DNA of 64,000 bases from NCBI RefSeq assembly GCF_947855115.1, contig NZ_CANTZW010000026.1:1-64000 (forward strand), in the 5' to 3' direction. A model generated the notes under the pieces. The model was given only the letters and a program-made list of their open reading frames with translations, was not told the DNA's origin and ran no database searches. Position 1 is the stretch's first letter. Every line of letters starts with the position of its first letter. The translations under genes and the position numbers were made by a program. This document shows, piece after piece, positions 1 to 7,862 of this stretch. Source of the stretch: an uncultured Parabacteroides sp. (GTDB taxonomy: Bacteria > Bacteroidota > Bacteroidia > Bacteroidales > Tannerellaceae).

Positions 1-3
1 AAC

Positions 4-48
4 GCTACTCGCCAAGTAGCAATCAGTTTGGCTACTCGCCAAGTAGCA
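4..48. repeat. Two copies of a 17-bp hairpin sequence upstream of the capsule locus
   Basis: The sequence GCTACTCGCCAAGTAGC occurs at 4-20 and again at 31-47, 27 bp apart. Each copy is an inverted repeat (GCTACT/AGTAGC with a 5-base loop). It lies about 110 bp before the antiterminator gene. Capsule promoters in this group are often invertible between inverted repeats, so these copies could belong to such a switch or be a recombinase or terminator element; the rest of the upstream region is outside the window. Confidence 0.6.
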
Positions 49-160
49 TGAATATTAAAGGGATGCAAATTTTCAGTAATTCCTTTTCGTTTTTATATAA
101 GTGTTTATCTATCAGGATATTATAGGATTATCTTGATAAGGCTCTGAATTCTCTTCCTCA

Positions 161-1261
161 ATGAATATCATGACAAGTAATAGCTCAGATAGAGCTATGG
201 TGCATATACGCAATCGCCGTAGCCAGGAGATTGTACGCTGGTACGTACTGACGCTTCCTACCGCCATTGGGGGACGTGATAAGATCTATTCGTCAAAAGG
301 ACTAGATGCCGAGCTTTCCCGTCGTAAACATTGTGGGGAACCCTTGTTCGAGTACTTCGCCCCCTCGTATGTCGAGGCTCGTAAGGTGGGAGGCAAGATG
401 GTCAATACGAGGAAGCCTCTTTTATACAACTATGTGTTTATCCATGCTTCGGAGAATGAGATTTTCCGTTTGAAACGTATCATGCCCTTGTATAATCTCC
501 TTCCTCGGGTATCTGTGGGCGAACACTCTTATTTCCCTTACCTGTCGGATCATGAGATGGAGACCCTACGCTGGATGGCAGAGTCTTATTCCAATGAACT
601 TCCGGTGTATGTACCGGATAGTGGTCGCTTGCTGAAAGGTGACCGTGTACGTATCACATCGGGTTCTTTTATGGGAATGGAGGCTGAGGTGGTAGTGCAA
701 CCGGGTGGAGGTCATAAAGATGTCATGGTACGTATCCTTGACTGTATGTGGGTTCCTCTGTTTGAGGTAAGGCAGGGCGAGTATGAGTTGATAGAGTTGA
801 ATACGAAAGGCAAGCACGTTTATACCCATTTGGATAATGATCGTTTATCGGAAGGTATGCACAAGGCGTTGGGGCGTTATTATCTTTCGGGCAAATTGGA
901 AAAGGAAGATGAGCTTTTGGCTCATGAGGTATTGAAGGGCTATGCTTCCCTACGTGTGGAGACCGACGTGATGCGTTGCAAGGTCTATTCATTACTCCTT
1001 CCGGCCTATAAGCTGTTGGCCCAGGAAGAGGAGTTCGAACGTTTGCATTCCACCCTACGCAATATGCTTCCATTGGTTAAGGCGGTGAATTCTCGTGCTT
1101 TGCTGCTTGTTACGCTTTACGGCTGCACGAATAGCAACCTGTATTACCGTATGGCGCATGAGCTAGTAGATCCTTGGCAGGATACCCCTTCGCCTAAGAG
1201 AAGTAAGGCCCAGTTGATACAGCGTTTACACGATTACGATATTTGGCTAAAACACGAATAG
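161..1261 (+). CDS. upxY: UpxY-family capsule transcription antiterminator with UpxZ-like C-terminal half
   Basis: NusG-like regulator that should bind elongating RNA polymerase and let it read through the long capsule operon. Residues about 27-145 form the NGN domain (starts RWYVLTLP) and about 157-190 a KOW motif (KGDRVRITSGSFMG). It is the first gene of the locus, as usual for UpxY. At 366 aa it is about twice the usual UpxY length; residues about 225-366 are an extra helical region whose pattern (EDELL...LKGY, then MLP...LLLVTLYG...AHELVDPW) resembles my recollection of UpxZ proteins, the trans inhibitors of other UpxY proteins. Start could also be Met4 or Met13. NusG identity is strong; the UpxZ resemblance is inference. 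Confidence 0.9.
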   Translation: MNIMTSNSSDRAMVHIRNRRSQEIVRWYVLTLPTAIGGRDKIYSSKGLDAELSRRKHCGEPLFEYFAPSYVEARKVGGKMVNTRKPLLYNYVFIHASENEIFRLKRIMPLYNLLPRVSVGEHSYFPYLSDHEMETLRWMAESYSNELPVYVPDSGRLLKGDRVRITSGSFMGMEAEVVVQPGGGHKDVMVRILDCMWVPLFEVRQGEYELIELNTKGKHVYTHLDNDRLSEGMHKALGRYYLSGKLEKEDELLAHEVLKGYASLRVETDVMRCKVYSLLLPAYKLLAQEEEFERLHSTLRNMLPLVKAVNSRALLLVTLYGCTNSNLYYRMAHELVDPWQDTPSPKRSKAQLIQRLHDYDIWLKHE

Positions 1262-1269
1262 AGTTGAAT

Positions 1270-1650
1270 ATGTCTCCCCTTCCCTCCGGTATCCGTTTGA
1301 TGCTATTGTTGAAAGAGCATTTGAGAGAGATCATGGATCGTGAGCGTACGAATCAGGACTCAATCCATTTATATTGTACAGGATCTTATTGGGTTGCGTT
1401 CGAGCGTTCCGCTTATCAGTTGCGTCGTGCCTTTCCGGATAGTGAGATCACGCCGATGCGCCTGTACGCTTACCCTTTTCCGGTTGTCATGGTTTCCGTG
1501 ACGGATCGTTCGCTTCGTTTGTATGAACGAAAACATATAGCTAAGCAGAGCGGGACGGATTACAAGTTATTAACTGTACCTGAACTCTCCGTTCCCGCCT
1601 ACCAAGCATGGCATACGAAGGAGGTGAAAGGGCTCCCTGTGTTAAACTAA
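1270..1650 (+). CDS. Hypothetical protein downstream of upxY
   Basis: A 126-residue protein starting at the ATG nine bases after the upxY stop (an upstream in-frame TTG at 1243 would overlap upxY). It has no signal peptide or membrane segment. The sequence is basic with a central YxxxxxFPVVMVSV strand-like stretch and an SVPAYQAW motif near the end. I do not recognise a family. Position directly after upxY suggests co-transcription and perhaps a regulatory role, but it does not look like a conventional UpxZ. Its stop overlaps by three bases (1648-1650) the stop end of the convergent amidase gene. Confidence 0.6.
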   Translation: MSPLPSGIRLMLLLKEHLREIMDRERTNQDSIHLYCTGSYWVAFERSAYQLRRAFPDSEITPMRLYAYPFPVVMVSVTDRSLRLYERKHIAKQSGTDYKLLTVPELSVPAYQAWHTKEVKGLPVLN

Positions 1651-2057
1651 CCGGGAAACTCGCTCACCACATCAAAACAGGGACAGGATTTCAACGGGTC
1701 TAAGTCTCGATGTCCCACGATCAGGGCTTTGGGGAATCGTTGACGCAATTCACGAAGCAAACCCTGCAGGGCTTCTCGCTGAGTTTCCGTTCGGGTATCC
1801 ATGGGAGTCTTTCCATCGTTGGCGAGTCCTCCGATATAGCAAACCCCGATACTGTGCCGGTTATGGTTCTTGCAGTGAGCGCCCACTTGTTCAAGAGGTC
1901 TGCCGATCTCGATCGTTCCATCGGTAGGGATGACAAAGTGATATCCACAACCTTTCCAGCCGAGCGAGCGATGCAGGCGGTCGATGTCTGCCATCCGTAA
2001 GGCACTGCCCTGCCGATTGGCAGAGCAATGCACGATAATCAGCGTGATGGTTCTCAT
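1647..2057 (-). CDS. N-acetylmuramoyl-L-alanine amidase (T7 lysozyme-like)
   Basis: A 136-residue Amidase_2/PGRP-type zinc amidase that would cleave the bond between MurNAc and L-Ala in peptidoglycan. Zinc ligands are visible: His in IIVHCSA near the N-terminus, His in VGHRDLDP, and Cys in SCPCFDV near the C-terminus; GYHFVIPTDGTI is the typical core strand. There is no signal peptide, so it resembles phage endolysins and the small amidases found in many Bacteroidales capsule loci and mobile elements. Its ATG overlaps the stop of the smalltalk gene by four bases (ATGA), so the two are translationally coupled. Confidence 0.85.
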   Translation of the reverse strand: MRTITLIIVHCSANRQGSALRMADIDRLHRSLGWKGCGYHFVIPTDGTIEIGRPLEQVGAHCKNHNRHSIGVCYIGGLANDGKTPMDTRTETQREALQGLLRELRQRFPKALIVGHRDLDPLKSCPCFDVVSEFPG

Positions 2058-2158
2058 CCGATCAAACCGCTAGCAGCTCCACCGGCGGCACCGGTGATGA
2101 TCAGTTCGACAATACGGATGATGTAGAGCAAGACGCTCTTCCAATTTGTTTTTTTCAT
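2054..2158 (-). CDS. Smalltalk-type small membrane protein
   Basis: A 34-residue peptide starting MKKTNWKSVLLYIIRIVE and ending with a Gly/Ala-rich tail (ITGAAGGAASGLIG). It matches the 'smalltalk' family of very small proteins found next to amidase and HU-like genes in Bacteroidales capsule loci. The middle is a single hydrophobic, probably membrane-associated segment. It could serve as a holin-like partner for the amidase, but that is only inference from the pairing. The stop codon overlaps the amidase start (ATGA). Confidence 0.75.
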   Translation of the reverse strand: MKKTNWKSVLLYIIRIVELIITGAAGGAASGLIG

Positions 2159-2229
2159 ACTTGTAGTCTTTAAATAAATGAATAAAATAAGCTTCATGGT
2201 TTAAGAATCGTATTTCTCAATGGCTGGAT

Positions 2230-2718
2230 TTAAATCTCATCGGGAGATTCTGAGTCTCCTTTCTTCAATGCGGCCAAGTCCACCGTGTCTTTATTCTCCT
2301 TCACCGCTTTCAGCGATGCGGCTTGGATCGCACGGCTGGTTACTAGGTTGAACTCTGCTTTAGAACGTAGGTTCTCGAAGTCTATACCCGGGTTGAATAG
2401 AATGTTTACCGCCTTGATGTTATCGCTGGAGAAGTCCTTGAGTGTAGCGGCCGGCTCGCAGGTAATGGAGATACTAAAGATGCCCAGTTCTCCGAACTGT
2501 ACCTTGTAGCCGTTCAGCAATTGTTCCACTAGGCATGAGCAGGTGTCGCTTACCACGCCTTTTACCGTGCCGCGTGTGAAAACACCGTTGTGATCTGAGA
2601 TGTGCTTCACGAAATCATCGAAACTCATCACTTTCGTCACTTGGTTCTTGGCGTACGCCTGTTCCTTTGCGCTCTCATCCAGTGGACTTTTCCACATGTA
2701 AGTTGAATAATTAATCAT
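2230..2718 (-). CDS. HU-like DNA-binding protein (HU-HIG type)
   Basis: A 162-residue protein of the Bacteroidota HU-like/'DNA-binding, HU-HIG' type. Residues about 25-120 follow the HU fold: an N-terminal helical pair (VMSFDDFVKHISDHNGVFTRGTVKGVV), then LLNGYKVQFGELGIFSISI, the HU-like beta core, and VNILFNPG in the arm region. The C-terminal tail is acidic. It is expected to bind DNA as an architectural protein. Upstream of it on the same strand is a TACTTTCG element. Such genes accompany amidase and smalltalk genes in capsule loci; the reason is not established. Confidence 0.8.
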   Translation of the reverse strand: MINYSTYMWKSPLDESAKEQAYAKNQVTKVMSFDDFVKHISDHNGVFTRGTVKGVVSDTCSCLVEQLLNGYKVQFGELGIFSISITCEPAATLKDFSSDNIKAVNILFNPGIDFENLRSKAEFNLVTSRAIQAASLKAVKENKDTVDLAALKKGDSESPDEI

Positions 2719-2757
2719 ACTTCTTTTTTTTAAAGATTAAACTTATTGTTGACAATA

Positions 2758-2765
2758 CGAAAGTA
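2758..2765 (-). promoter_or_regulatory. Candidate -7 element for the HU-like gene
   Basis: On the minus strand TACTTTCG differs by one base from the Bacteroidota -7 consensus TAnnTTTG and lies about 40 bp before the HU-like start codon. No clear -33 element was identified. Confidence 0.35.
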
Positions 2766-2850
2766 CGGCCCCGGAATAGCGAAATCAAATCCGTTGATAA
2801 CCGTTGACAAACTGTTTACTTTTCATTGACAAACGATTCATATATACCTT

Positions 2851-3282
2851 ATGTCTGATATAACGATTACCATACACGGCGGCAACAACCAGATACTCCC
2901 TAACGCTACGGAAGCTGTCCAGAACTTCTATGTGGGGGAATATTGCGGGGAAACCTCCCAAGAGGAGGTGGACGGTAAATCCACCCTCATACCCGAAGCG
3001 ATCCGTTTCCGTACCTATATAAATAAGGAAGAGGATTTGGAACGCTATCTTGCGCAGATCGTCGAGTGCCGGACGGTTACCGAGTTGGCCCAAGTTATTT
3101 TGGTCATGCAAGAGAACGAGCCGAAAATAACCCCCGAGGAGATGGTCAAAGAGCGTTTCATCTGCCTCTTTCTACCCATCACCCCACGGATTACGAAGGG
3201 TAAAAGCGTCAGCAACATCCGTGCCCGTATCAACGACGCATGGAGCAGCCGCCCCAGACACTGTTCAACTAACCGTTTTTGA
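2851..3282 (+). CDS. Hypothetical capsule-locus protein with QILPNATEAVQ motif
   Basis: A 143-residue protein of unknown function. The N-terminus reads ITIHGGNNQILPNATEAVQ and is shared with the next gene downstream (QILPNATHAIQ), so the two are diverged relatives. The middle is a charged helical stretch; there is no signal peptide or membrane helix. Reading frame continues after the TGA at 3280-3282 for another 44 sense codons and ends at 3417 with an ATGA overlap onto the next gene. The gene may therefore once have been longer. I do not recognise a biochemical function. Confidence 0.6.
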   Translation: MSDITITIHGGNNQILPNATEAVQNFYVGEYCGETSQEEVDGKSTLIPEAIRFRTYINKEEDLERYLAQIVECRTVTELAQVILVMQENEPKITPEEMVKERFICLFLPITPRITKGKSVSNIRARINDAWSSRPRHCSTNRF

Positions 3283-3413
3283 GAAGATATACTGCATGTG
3301 CCCGAGGATATATACTATGTCGGGCAATTGATATGTACTTTACAGGGCAGTTCATATATACTTCGTTTTCCAAGGGAAACGAAAAGTGATAACCTTACTG
3401 AAAAAATTACGAT

Positions 3414-3650
3414 ATGACAGAAAACCATGAGCGGGCGGAACAAGCACGTTCCGTCCTCCATATCTACGGTTGCAATGTGCAGATCCTGCCCAATGCAACC
3501 CATGCGATCCAAATCGTCCACCAGAGTGATGGTACGATCTTGCGGATGGAAAGCTGTATTACGCCCGCCGCTTCGGGGCGCCATGAGTCGCAGGCACCTC
3601 CGTTGGAAAAAACTAGGCTTCTGAATATAAAACAAACAAAGTACAAATGA
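3414..3650 (+). CDS. Small hypothetical protein, paralogue of the upstream gene
   Basis: A 78-residue protein with the same N-terminal motif as the upstream gene (IYGCNVQILPNATHAIQI). After that it is short and polar and ends in a basic tail. It overlaps the next gene, the sugar dehydratase, by an ATGA junction at 3647-3650, which supports real translation and coupling. Both small genes are preceded by similar TTCATATATAC sequences (about 2838 and 3351). Function unknown; position between regulatory and biosynthetic parts suggests a regulatory or structural accessory role. Confidence 0.55.
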   Translation: MTENHERAEQARSVLHIYGCNVQILPNATHAIQIVHQSDGTILRMESCITPAASGRHESQAPPLEKTRLLNIKQTKYK

Positions 3651-5581
3651 TGGATTTTCATAAGGGCAGATGGCGATTAGCCTTGGGCCGTCTGGTGAAT
3701 TTGCGGTATATCAACCGTTGGGTCATTTTTAGTGCGGATCTTTTCGTCTCGCTCTCCGTATCGTTGCTGGGCGTACTAGGAATGTTCTCCATCCTGCATA
3801 TACGTATCGGAGAGCCAGATGTGCTGAAAGTGGGCCTCTCCTCATTCGTGGCCAGTGTCGTTTCATTCTTGTTGTTTAAGGCCTACCATGGGGTCATTCG
3901 TCATTCCACACTGCGTGGCTTGTGGCGGATCGGCGGTGTGGCAATCGGCAAGTCGCTCTTGATGTTCCTGCTGCTTTGGCTGTTGAAAGCCAGTTTCAGC
4001 CCTTCTATCTATTGGCTGGGTGGAATCATGGACGGTACGTTGACGATCGTGATGTTGGTTGCATTGCGTGTATTCGTGATCAATGTCTATAACAGTGTCC
4101 TCCTGCAACTTGGCAAGAAACGCAAGCGGGTGCTGGTCTTTGGCACGGAGGAGGAAAGCGTGATGATCGCCACCTCGGCGAACCGTCAGGTGTTCATGCA
4201 GAATTATAGCATCATGGGCTTCCTTTCCTTTGGCAGCTCCAAGAAAAGCATCCGGATCGCTGAGTTGCCGGTCTATCAAATCGAGAACTTGGAGGATTTG
4301 TATCGCTTGATTCCTCGCAACAATTTGGACGGTGTTCTTTTCCCCAATATAAAGGTTGCTCATCAGGAGCGTGACCGTTTGATCCGTTATTGTGAGCAGG
4401 CTTCCTTGAAGACGTTGGTAGTCCCGGAGATGGAAGAACTCCGTGGAGGCGAGGCGAAGCGTTCAGTCCGAGAGATCCGCATCGAGGATTTGCTAGGTCG
4501 TGAGGAGATTCGTATCAACCTGGACGAGATCGGCAATTTGTTGGAAGGGAAGACCGTTCTTGTCACGGGAGCAGCCGGCAGTATTGGTAGCGAGATCTGC
4601 CGTCAGTTAGCTCATTTCCCGATTCAGAAATTGGTTTGCTTCGACTCTGCCGAGACCCCGATGCATAATCTCCGTCTGGAATTGGAAGAGAAATACAAGG
4701 AACTGAACTTTGTCCCGGTGATCGGCGATGTCCGCAATCCGGAACGTGTGGATTATGTGTTCCGAAACTGGCACCCCCAAGTAGTGTTCCATGCGGCGGC
4801 CTACAAGCATGTTCCTTTAATGGAGGAAAACCCCTGCGAGGCGATCCGAACAAACGTGTTCGGTACCCGTGTGATGGCAGATGCCGCTGTAAGCTATGGT
4901 GTGGAGAAGTTTGTGATGATCAGTACGGACAAGGCGGTGAATCCCACGAACATCATGGGTTGTAGCAAGCGCTTGGCCGAAATCTATGTACAGAGCTTGA
5001 GCCTTGCGATCGAGCAAGGAAAGGTGAAAGGCGATACGCGCTTTATCACGACCCGTTTTGGAAACGTATTGGGTAGCAACGGTTCGGTTATCCCCCGTTT
5101 CCGTGAACAGATCGCTCAAGGAGGCCCCGTGACGGTCACCCATCCCGATATCATCCGTTACTTCATGACCATCCCAGAGGCTTGTCGTCTGGTATTAGAG
5201 GCCGGTACGATGGGTAAGGGCGGTGAGATCTTTATTTTCGACATGGGTGAACCGGTGAGGATAGCGGACTTGGCGAAACGCATGATTGAATTGTCCGGAT
5301 TGCAGGTAGACAAAGACATCAAGATCGAATACACTGGTCTTCGTCCTGGCGAGAAACTGTACGAGGAGTTACTGAACAACAAGGAGAACACGAAAGAGAC
5401 CCCTCATGAGAAGATTCGGGTAGCGGCGGTTCGTGAGTATGACTATAAGGATGTGGTAGAGCACATCCGTGTATTGACCGAATTATCCCTCCGTGTTCAG
5501 ATCCTCCCGATGGTGAAAGAAATGAAATCTTTCGTGCCTGAGTTCAAGAGCCAGAACTCCCGGTTTGAGGAGTTGGATTGA
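3647..5581 (+). CDS. Membrane-anchored nucleotide-sugar 4,6-dehydratase (CapD/WbpM/PglF type)
   Basis: A 644-residue enzyme expected to turn UDP-GlcNAc into the 4-keto-6-deoxy sugar that feeds aminotransferase-made priming sugars. Four membrane helices occupy roughly residues 25-150, followed by a CoA-binding-like Rossmann region (VLVFGTEEESV) and the catalytic SDR domain from about 300 (TGAAGSIGSE at about 307). The usual catalytic Tyr is replaced by Met437 in MGCSK (Lys441), as in the large WbpM-type dehydratases. AAYKHVPLMEENP and TRFGNVLGSNGSVIP are family signatures. It pairs logically with the aminotransferase and priming transferase at the end of the locus. Confidence 0.92.
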   Translation: MMDFHKGRWRLALGRLVNLRYINRWVIFSADLFVSLSVSLLGVLGMFSILHIRIGEPDVLKVGLSSFVASVVSFLLFKAYHGVIRHSTLRGLWRIGGVAIGKSLLMFLLLWLLKASFSPSIYWLGGIMDGTLTIVMLVALRVFVINVYNSVLLQLGKKRKRVLVFGTEEESVMIATSANRQVFMQNYSIMGFLSFGSSKKSIRIAELPVYQIENLEDLYRLIPRNNLDGVLFPNIKVAHQERDRLIRYCEQASLKTLVVPEMEELRGGEAKRSVREIRIEDLLGREEIRINLDEIGNLLEGKTVLVTGAAGSIGSEICRQLAHFPIQKLVCFDSAETPMHNLRLELEEKYKELNFVPVIGDVRNPERVDYVFRNWHPQVVFHAAAYKHVPLMEENPCEAIRTNVFGTRVMADAAVSYGVEKFVMISTDKAVNPTNIMGCSKRLAEIYVQSLSLAIEQGKVKGDTRFITTRFGNVLGSNGSVIPRFREQIAQGGPVTVTHPDIIRYFMTIPEACRLVLEAGTMGKGGEIFIFDMGEPVRIADLAKRMIELSGLQVDKDIKIEYTGLRPGEKLYEELLNNKENTKETPHEKIRVAAVREYDYKDVVEHIRVLTELSLRVQILPMVKEMKSFVPEFKSQNSRFEELD

Positions 5582-5665
5582 TGGGGAATATTTTCAGGAG
5601 AAATGTTTTCGGTAACAAGGAATTACATTATATTTGTCTTGACGAAACAATAAACAGAGACGAAG

Positions 5666-5894
5666 ATGGAAGGACGGCGATTATATCCGATAGGGATACA
5701 GACATTTTCCAAATTGAGAGAGGGGAATTATGTGTATGTAGATAAGACGGAATTGGTGTACAGAATGATACATGGTGTGTCTGATTATATATTCTTAAGT
5801 CGCCCCCACCGTTTCGGAAAGTCGTAGTTCACTTCTATGCTCCATTGTTATTTCGAGGGGCGAAAGGATTTGTTTGAGGGTTTGGCTATCGAGT
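5666..5894 (+). pseudogene. AAA-ATPase-like gene fragment (DUF1703/PF09820 type), disrupted
   Basis: From ATG 5666 the frame reads [20 protein letters not shown] and then [11 protein letters not shown] and SRPHRFGKS, the N-terminal half of the PD-(D/E)XK-linked AAA-ATPase family common in Bacteroidota. The Walker A region is broken by a TAG directly after GKS (5825-5827). The same frame continues past it as MLHCYFEGRKDLFEGLAIE until about 5894, where an IS66-like coding remnant begins. So this is a truncated, non-functional copy, probably cut by a transposon insertion. Confidence 0.8.
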
Positions 5895-6212
5895 ATGCGG
5901 GAGGCCCTGAATTATCTTCACAAGTTTTGGAAGGAGGCTTTCACTTATATATAAAGTGACGGCCGTTATCCGATCTCAAACAATCTGGTGGAGAGGGTGG
6001 TTCGTCCCTTTACGACCAAACGAAAGAACTCCCTACACTTCGGAAGCGATGAGGGAGCGGAGATTGTCACCGTATATCATAGCATAATCAGCACAGTGGA
6101 ACTGCAAGGCAGATCCGCATAGGATTATCTTGGCAAATTTTTTACCGAAATCCTTAACGGTTGCAGATATTTTTTGAGCCTGACATCGCAAAATATAGAC
6201 TTGGCTGTATGA
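5895..6212 (+). mobile_element. IS66-family transposase remnant (C-terminal end only)
   Basis: A single frame reads EALNYLHKFWKEAFTYI, then a stop (5952-5954), then DGRYPISNNLVERVVRPF, TKRKNSLHFGSDEGAE and, after a second stop (6120-6122) in place of an expected Trp, DYLGKFFTEILNGC. This is the typical C-terminal end of an IS66 transposase (GRYPI-NN-ER-RPF-RKN pattern). About 95 codons remain. Two in-frame stops show it is dead. It abuts the broken AAA-ATPase fragment. The next 214 bp (6213-6426) are AT-rich with nothing else recognisable. Confidence 0.82.
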
Positions 6213-6426
6213 CAATAGTTAAAAATCAATCGAATTTGATAATATTTTTTTATAAGGCACCCATTCTGGTACCTTATAAAAAGGATATACTCTAAATTGA
6301 GTATTAACAACTGGTTAACCTGCTGCTACACAAATGGTAACCGGTTATCGTTATTGTTGGGAACTTGAACGGAATTTTCTGAAAAAATTATAAATATCTT
6401 TTGTTTTTAATCACTACAGGTCTAAA

Positions 6427-7851
6427 ATGACCGCTTACGGTGGTTTGCAATTGAGTGTTTACAGTACATTGGCAAAAGCTCGTATTCTAAATAATGTTTT
6501 TTATAATGGTGCAGTCCAGACTTCAAGTATATTGTTGAATCTGCTGTTAATGCCCTATATTACTCGAATATTGGGAAAAGATGCACTTGGTATCAATTCG
6601 TTTGGGCAGGCTATTGTCGGTTATTTCGTATTGTTGGGGAATTTGGGAATCACAATTTATGGTGCTAAAGTAATTGCCGAATGTAGGGATGATAATAATA
6701 GAAAGCAACAGAAATTTGCAGAATGTCTAACTTATCAATTCTTTTTCAATGTAATAGCTATTCTTTTGTACAATAGTTGGGTGATTTTACAAGGAGATTA
6801 TATATATTTCTTGTTTAATATCATCATGCTTACCTCTATGACAGATCTTTCATGGGCGTATACCGGTATGGAAAGATTTGATCTAATTGCTGTTCGCAAT
6901 TTAGTAATTAAATTTGTAGGCACTTTACTCATTTTTCTTTTTGTAAAGCAACAGGAAGATTTGTCTTTGTTTATTATCATTCAGCAAGGGGTTTTATTAA
7001 TTAGTAATGTTGTTTTTTGGTTTGAGTTGGATAAATTGGAGATTGTTCCTCGATTTTCATCATTAACTCTCTCTTTAAAAAATATATTTAAGCCTGCGAT
7101 ATTTGTTTTTATTCCAAGTGTTTTTACCTCCTTGTATCTTTCTCTAAATAAAGTCATGCTGGGGTATCTATCAAGTATAGACGAAGTTGCAATTTACGAT
7201 TATCCCAATAGGTTAGTACGTATTGGTATTACTTTTATAGGGATTTTGGGAACTGTAATGATGCCCCGATTAGCCTATTTGCATCATAATCAGTCGAAGC
7301 AGGAATATCAGAATAAAACGAAGGATTTATTTAGATATTCATTATTAATAAGTGTTCCTGCTTTTTTTTTATTAGAGTTAGTATCATTACCGTTGTGCGA
7401 CATATTTTTTTCTGAAACATTTGAAGGTGCCGACATGGTTATAAAAATAGTTGCACCCACTTTGATTACATCCGGCCTCAGTTTGTATGTAATTTATGTA
7501 AGTCTGAATAAAATGAAGACGTTCTTGAATTGTGTTGCCATAGGGGCATTGGTTAGTTTAGTTTTAAATATTTTACTAATGCCTCACTATGGAGCTATAG
7601 GAGCTGCTATCAGTCTGTTAGCAACCGAAATGGTAGTACATATATTGTTACTATACTATTTACGCTCAATTTATTCATTAAGATGGTTATTGCACTATCT
7701 TTTTAAAATAATTGCTATCTGTACGTCTATTTATGTACTGTTGGTAATTGTATTAGGAGACATTTTGTCTTTATTGGAAATGTGTCTTGCGATATTGTCT
7801 TATGGAATCTTATATGGTTTGTGCTTTCTGTTTTATTTAAGGAAAATGTAG
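6427..7851 (+). CDS. wzx: Wzx-type oligosaccharide flippase
   Basis: A 474-residue integral membrane protein of the MOP/PST superfamily, expected to flip the lipid-linked repeat unit across the inner membrane. About 12-14 hydrophobic segments are visible; ITRILGKDALGINSFGQAIVGYF near the N-terminus is the classical Wzx start. It opens the AT-rich biosynthesis operon, whose base composition is clearly lower in GC than the regulatory genes upstream, as expected for exchangeable capsule cassettes. Downstream lies the polymerase gene, giving a Wzx/Wzy-dependent pathway. Confidence 0.88.
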   Translation: MTAYGGLQLSVYSTLAKARILNNVFYNGAVQTSSILLNLLLMPYITRILGKDALGINSFGQAIVGYFVLLGNLGITIYGAKVIAECRDDNNRKQQKFAECLTYQFFFNVIAILLYNSWVILQGDYIYFLFNIIMLTSMTDLSWAYTGMERFDLIAVRNLVIKFVGTLLIFLFVKQQEDLSLFIIIQQGVLLISNVVFWFELDKLEIVPRFSSLTLSLKNIFKPAIFVFIPSVFTSLYLSLNKVMLGYLSSIDEVAIYDYPNRLVRIGITFIGILGTVMMPRLAYLHHNQSKQEYQNKTKDLFRYSLLISVPAFFLLELVSLPLCDIFFSETFEGADMVIKIVAPTLITSGLSLYVIYVSLNKMKTFLNCVAIGALVSLVLNILLMPHYGAIGAAISLLATEMVVHILLLYYLRSIYSLRWLLHYLFKIIAICTSIYVLLVIVLGDILSLLEMCLAILSYGILYGLCFLFYLRKM

Positions 7852-7862
7852 TAACTTTAAGT

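Noticed and set aside
1243..1269. TTG start for the protein after upxY
   Set aside because: It would overlap upxY; the ATG at 1270 is cleaner and no extra similarity is gained.
1710..2005. Open frames on both strands over the amidase gene
   Set aside because: They overlap a well-supported zinc amidase and show no family features.
6033..6310. Two minus-strand open frames of about 60 residues after the IS66 remnant
   Set aside because: They are antisense to the transposase remnant or AT-rich DNA and show no recognisable sequence.
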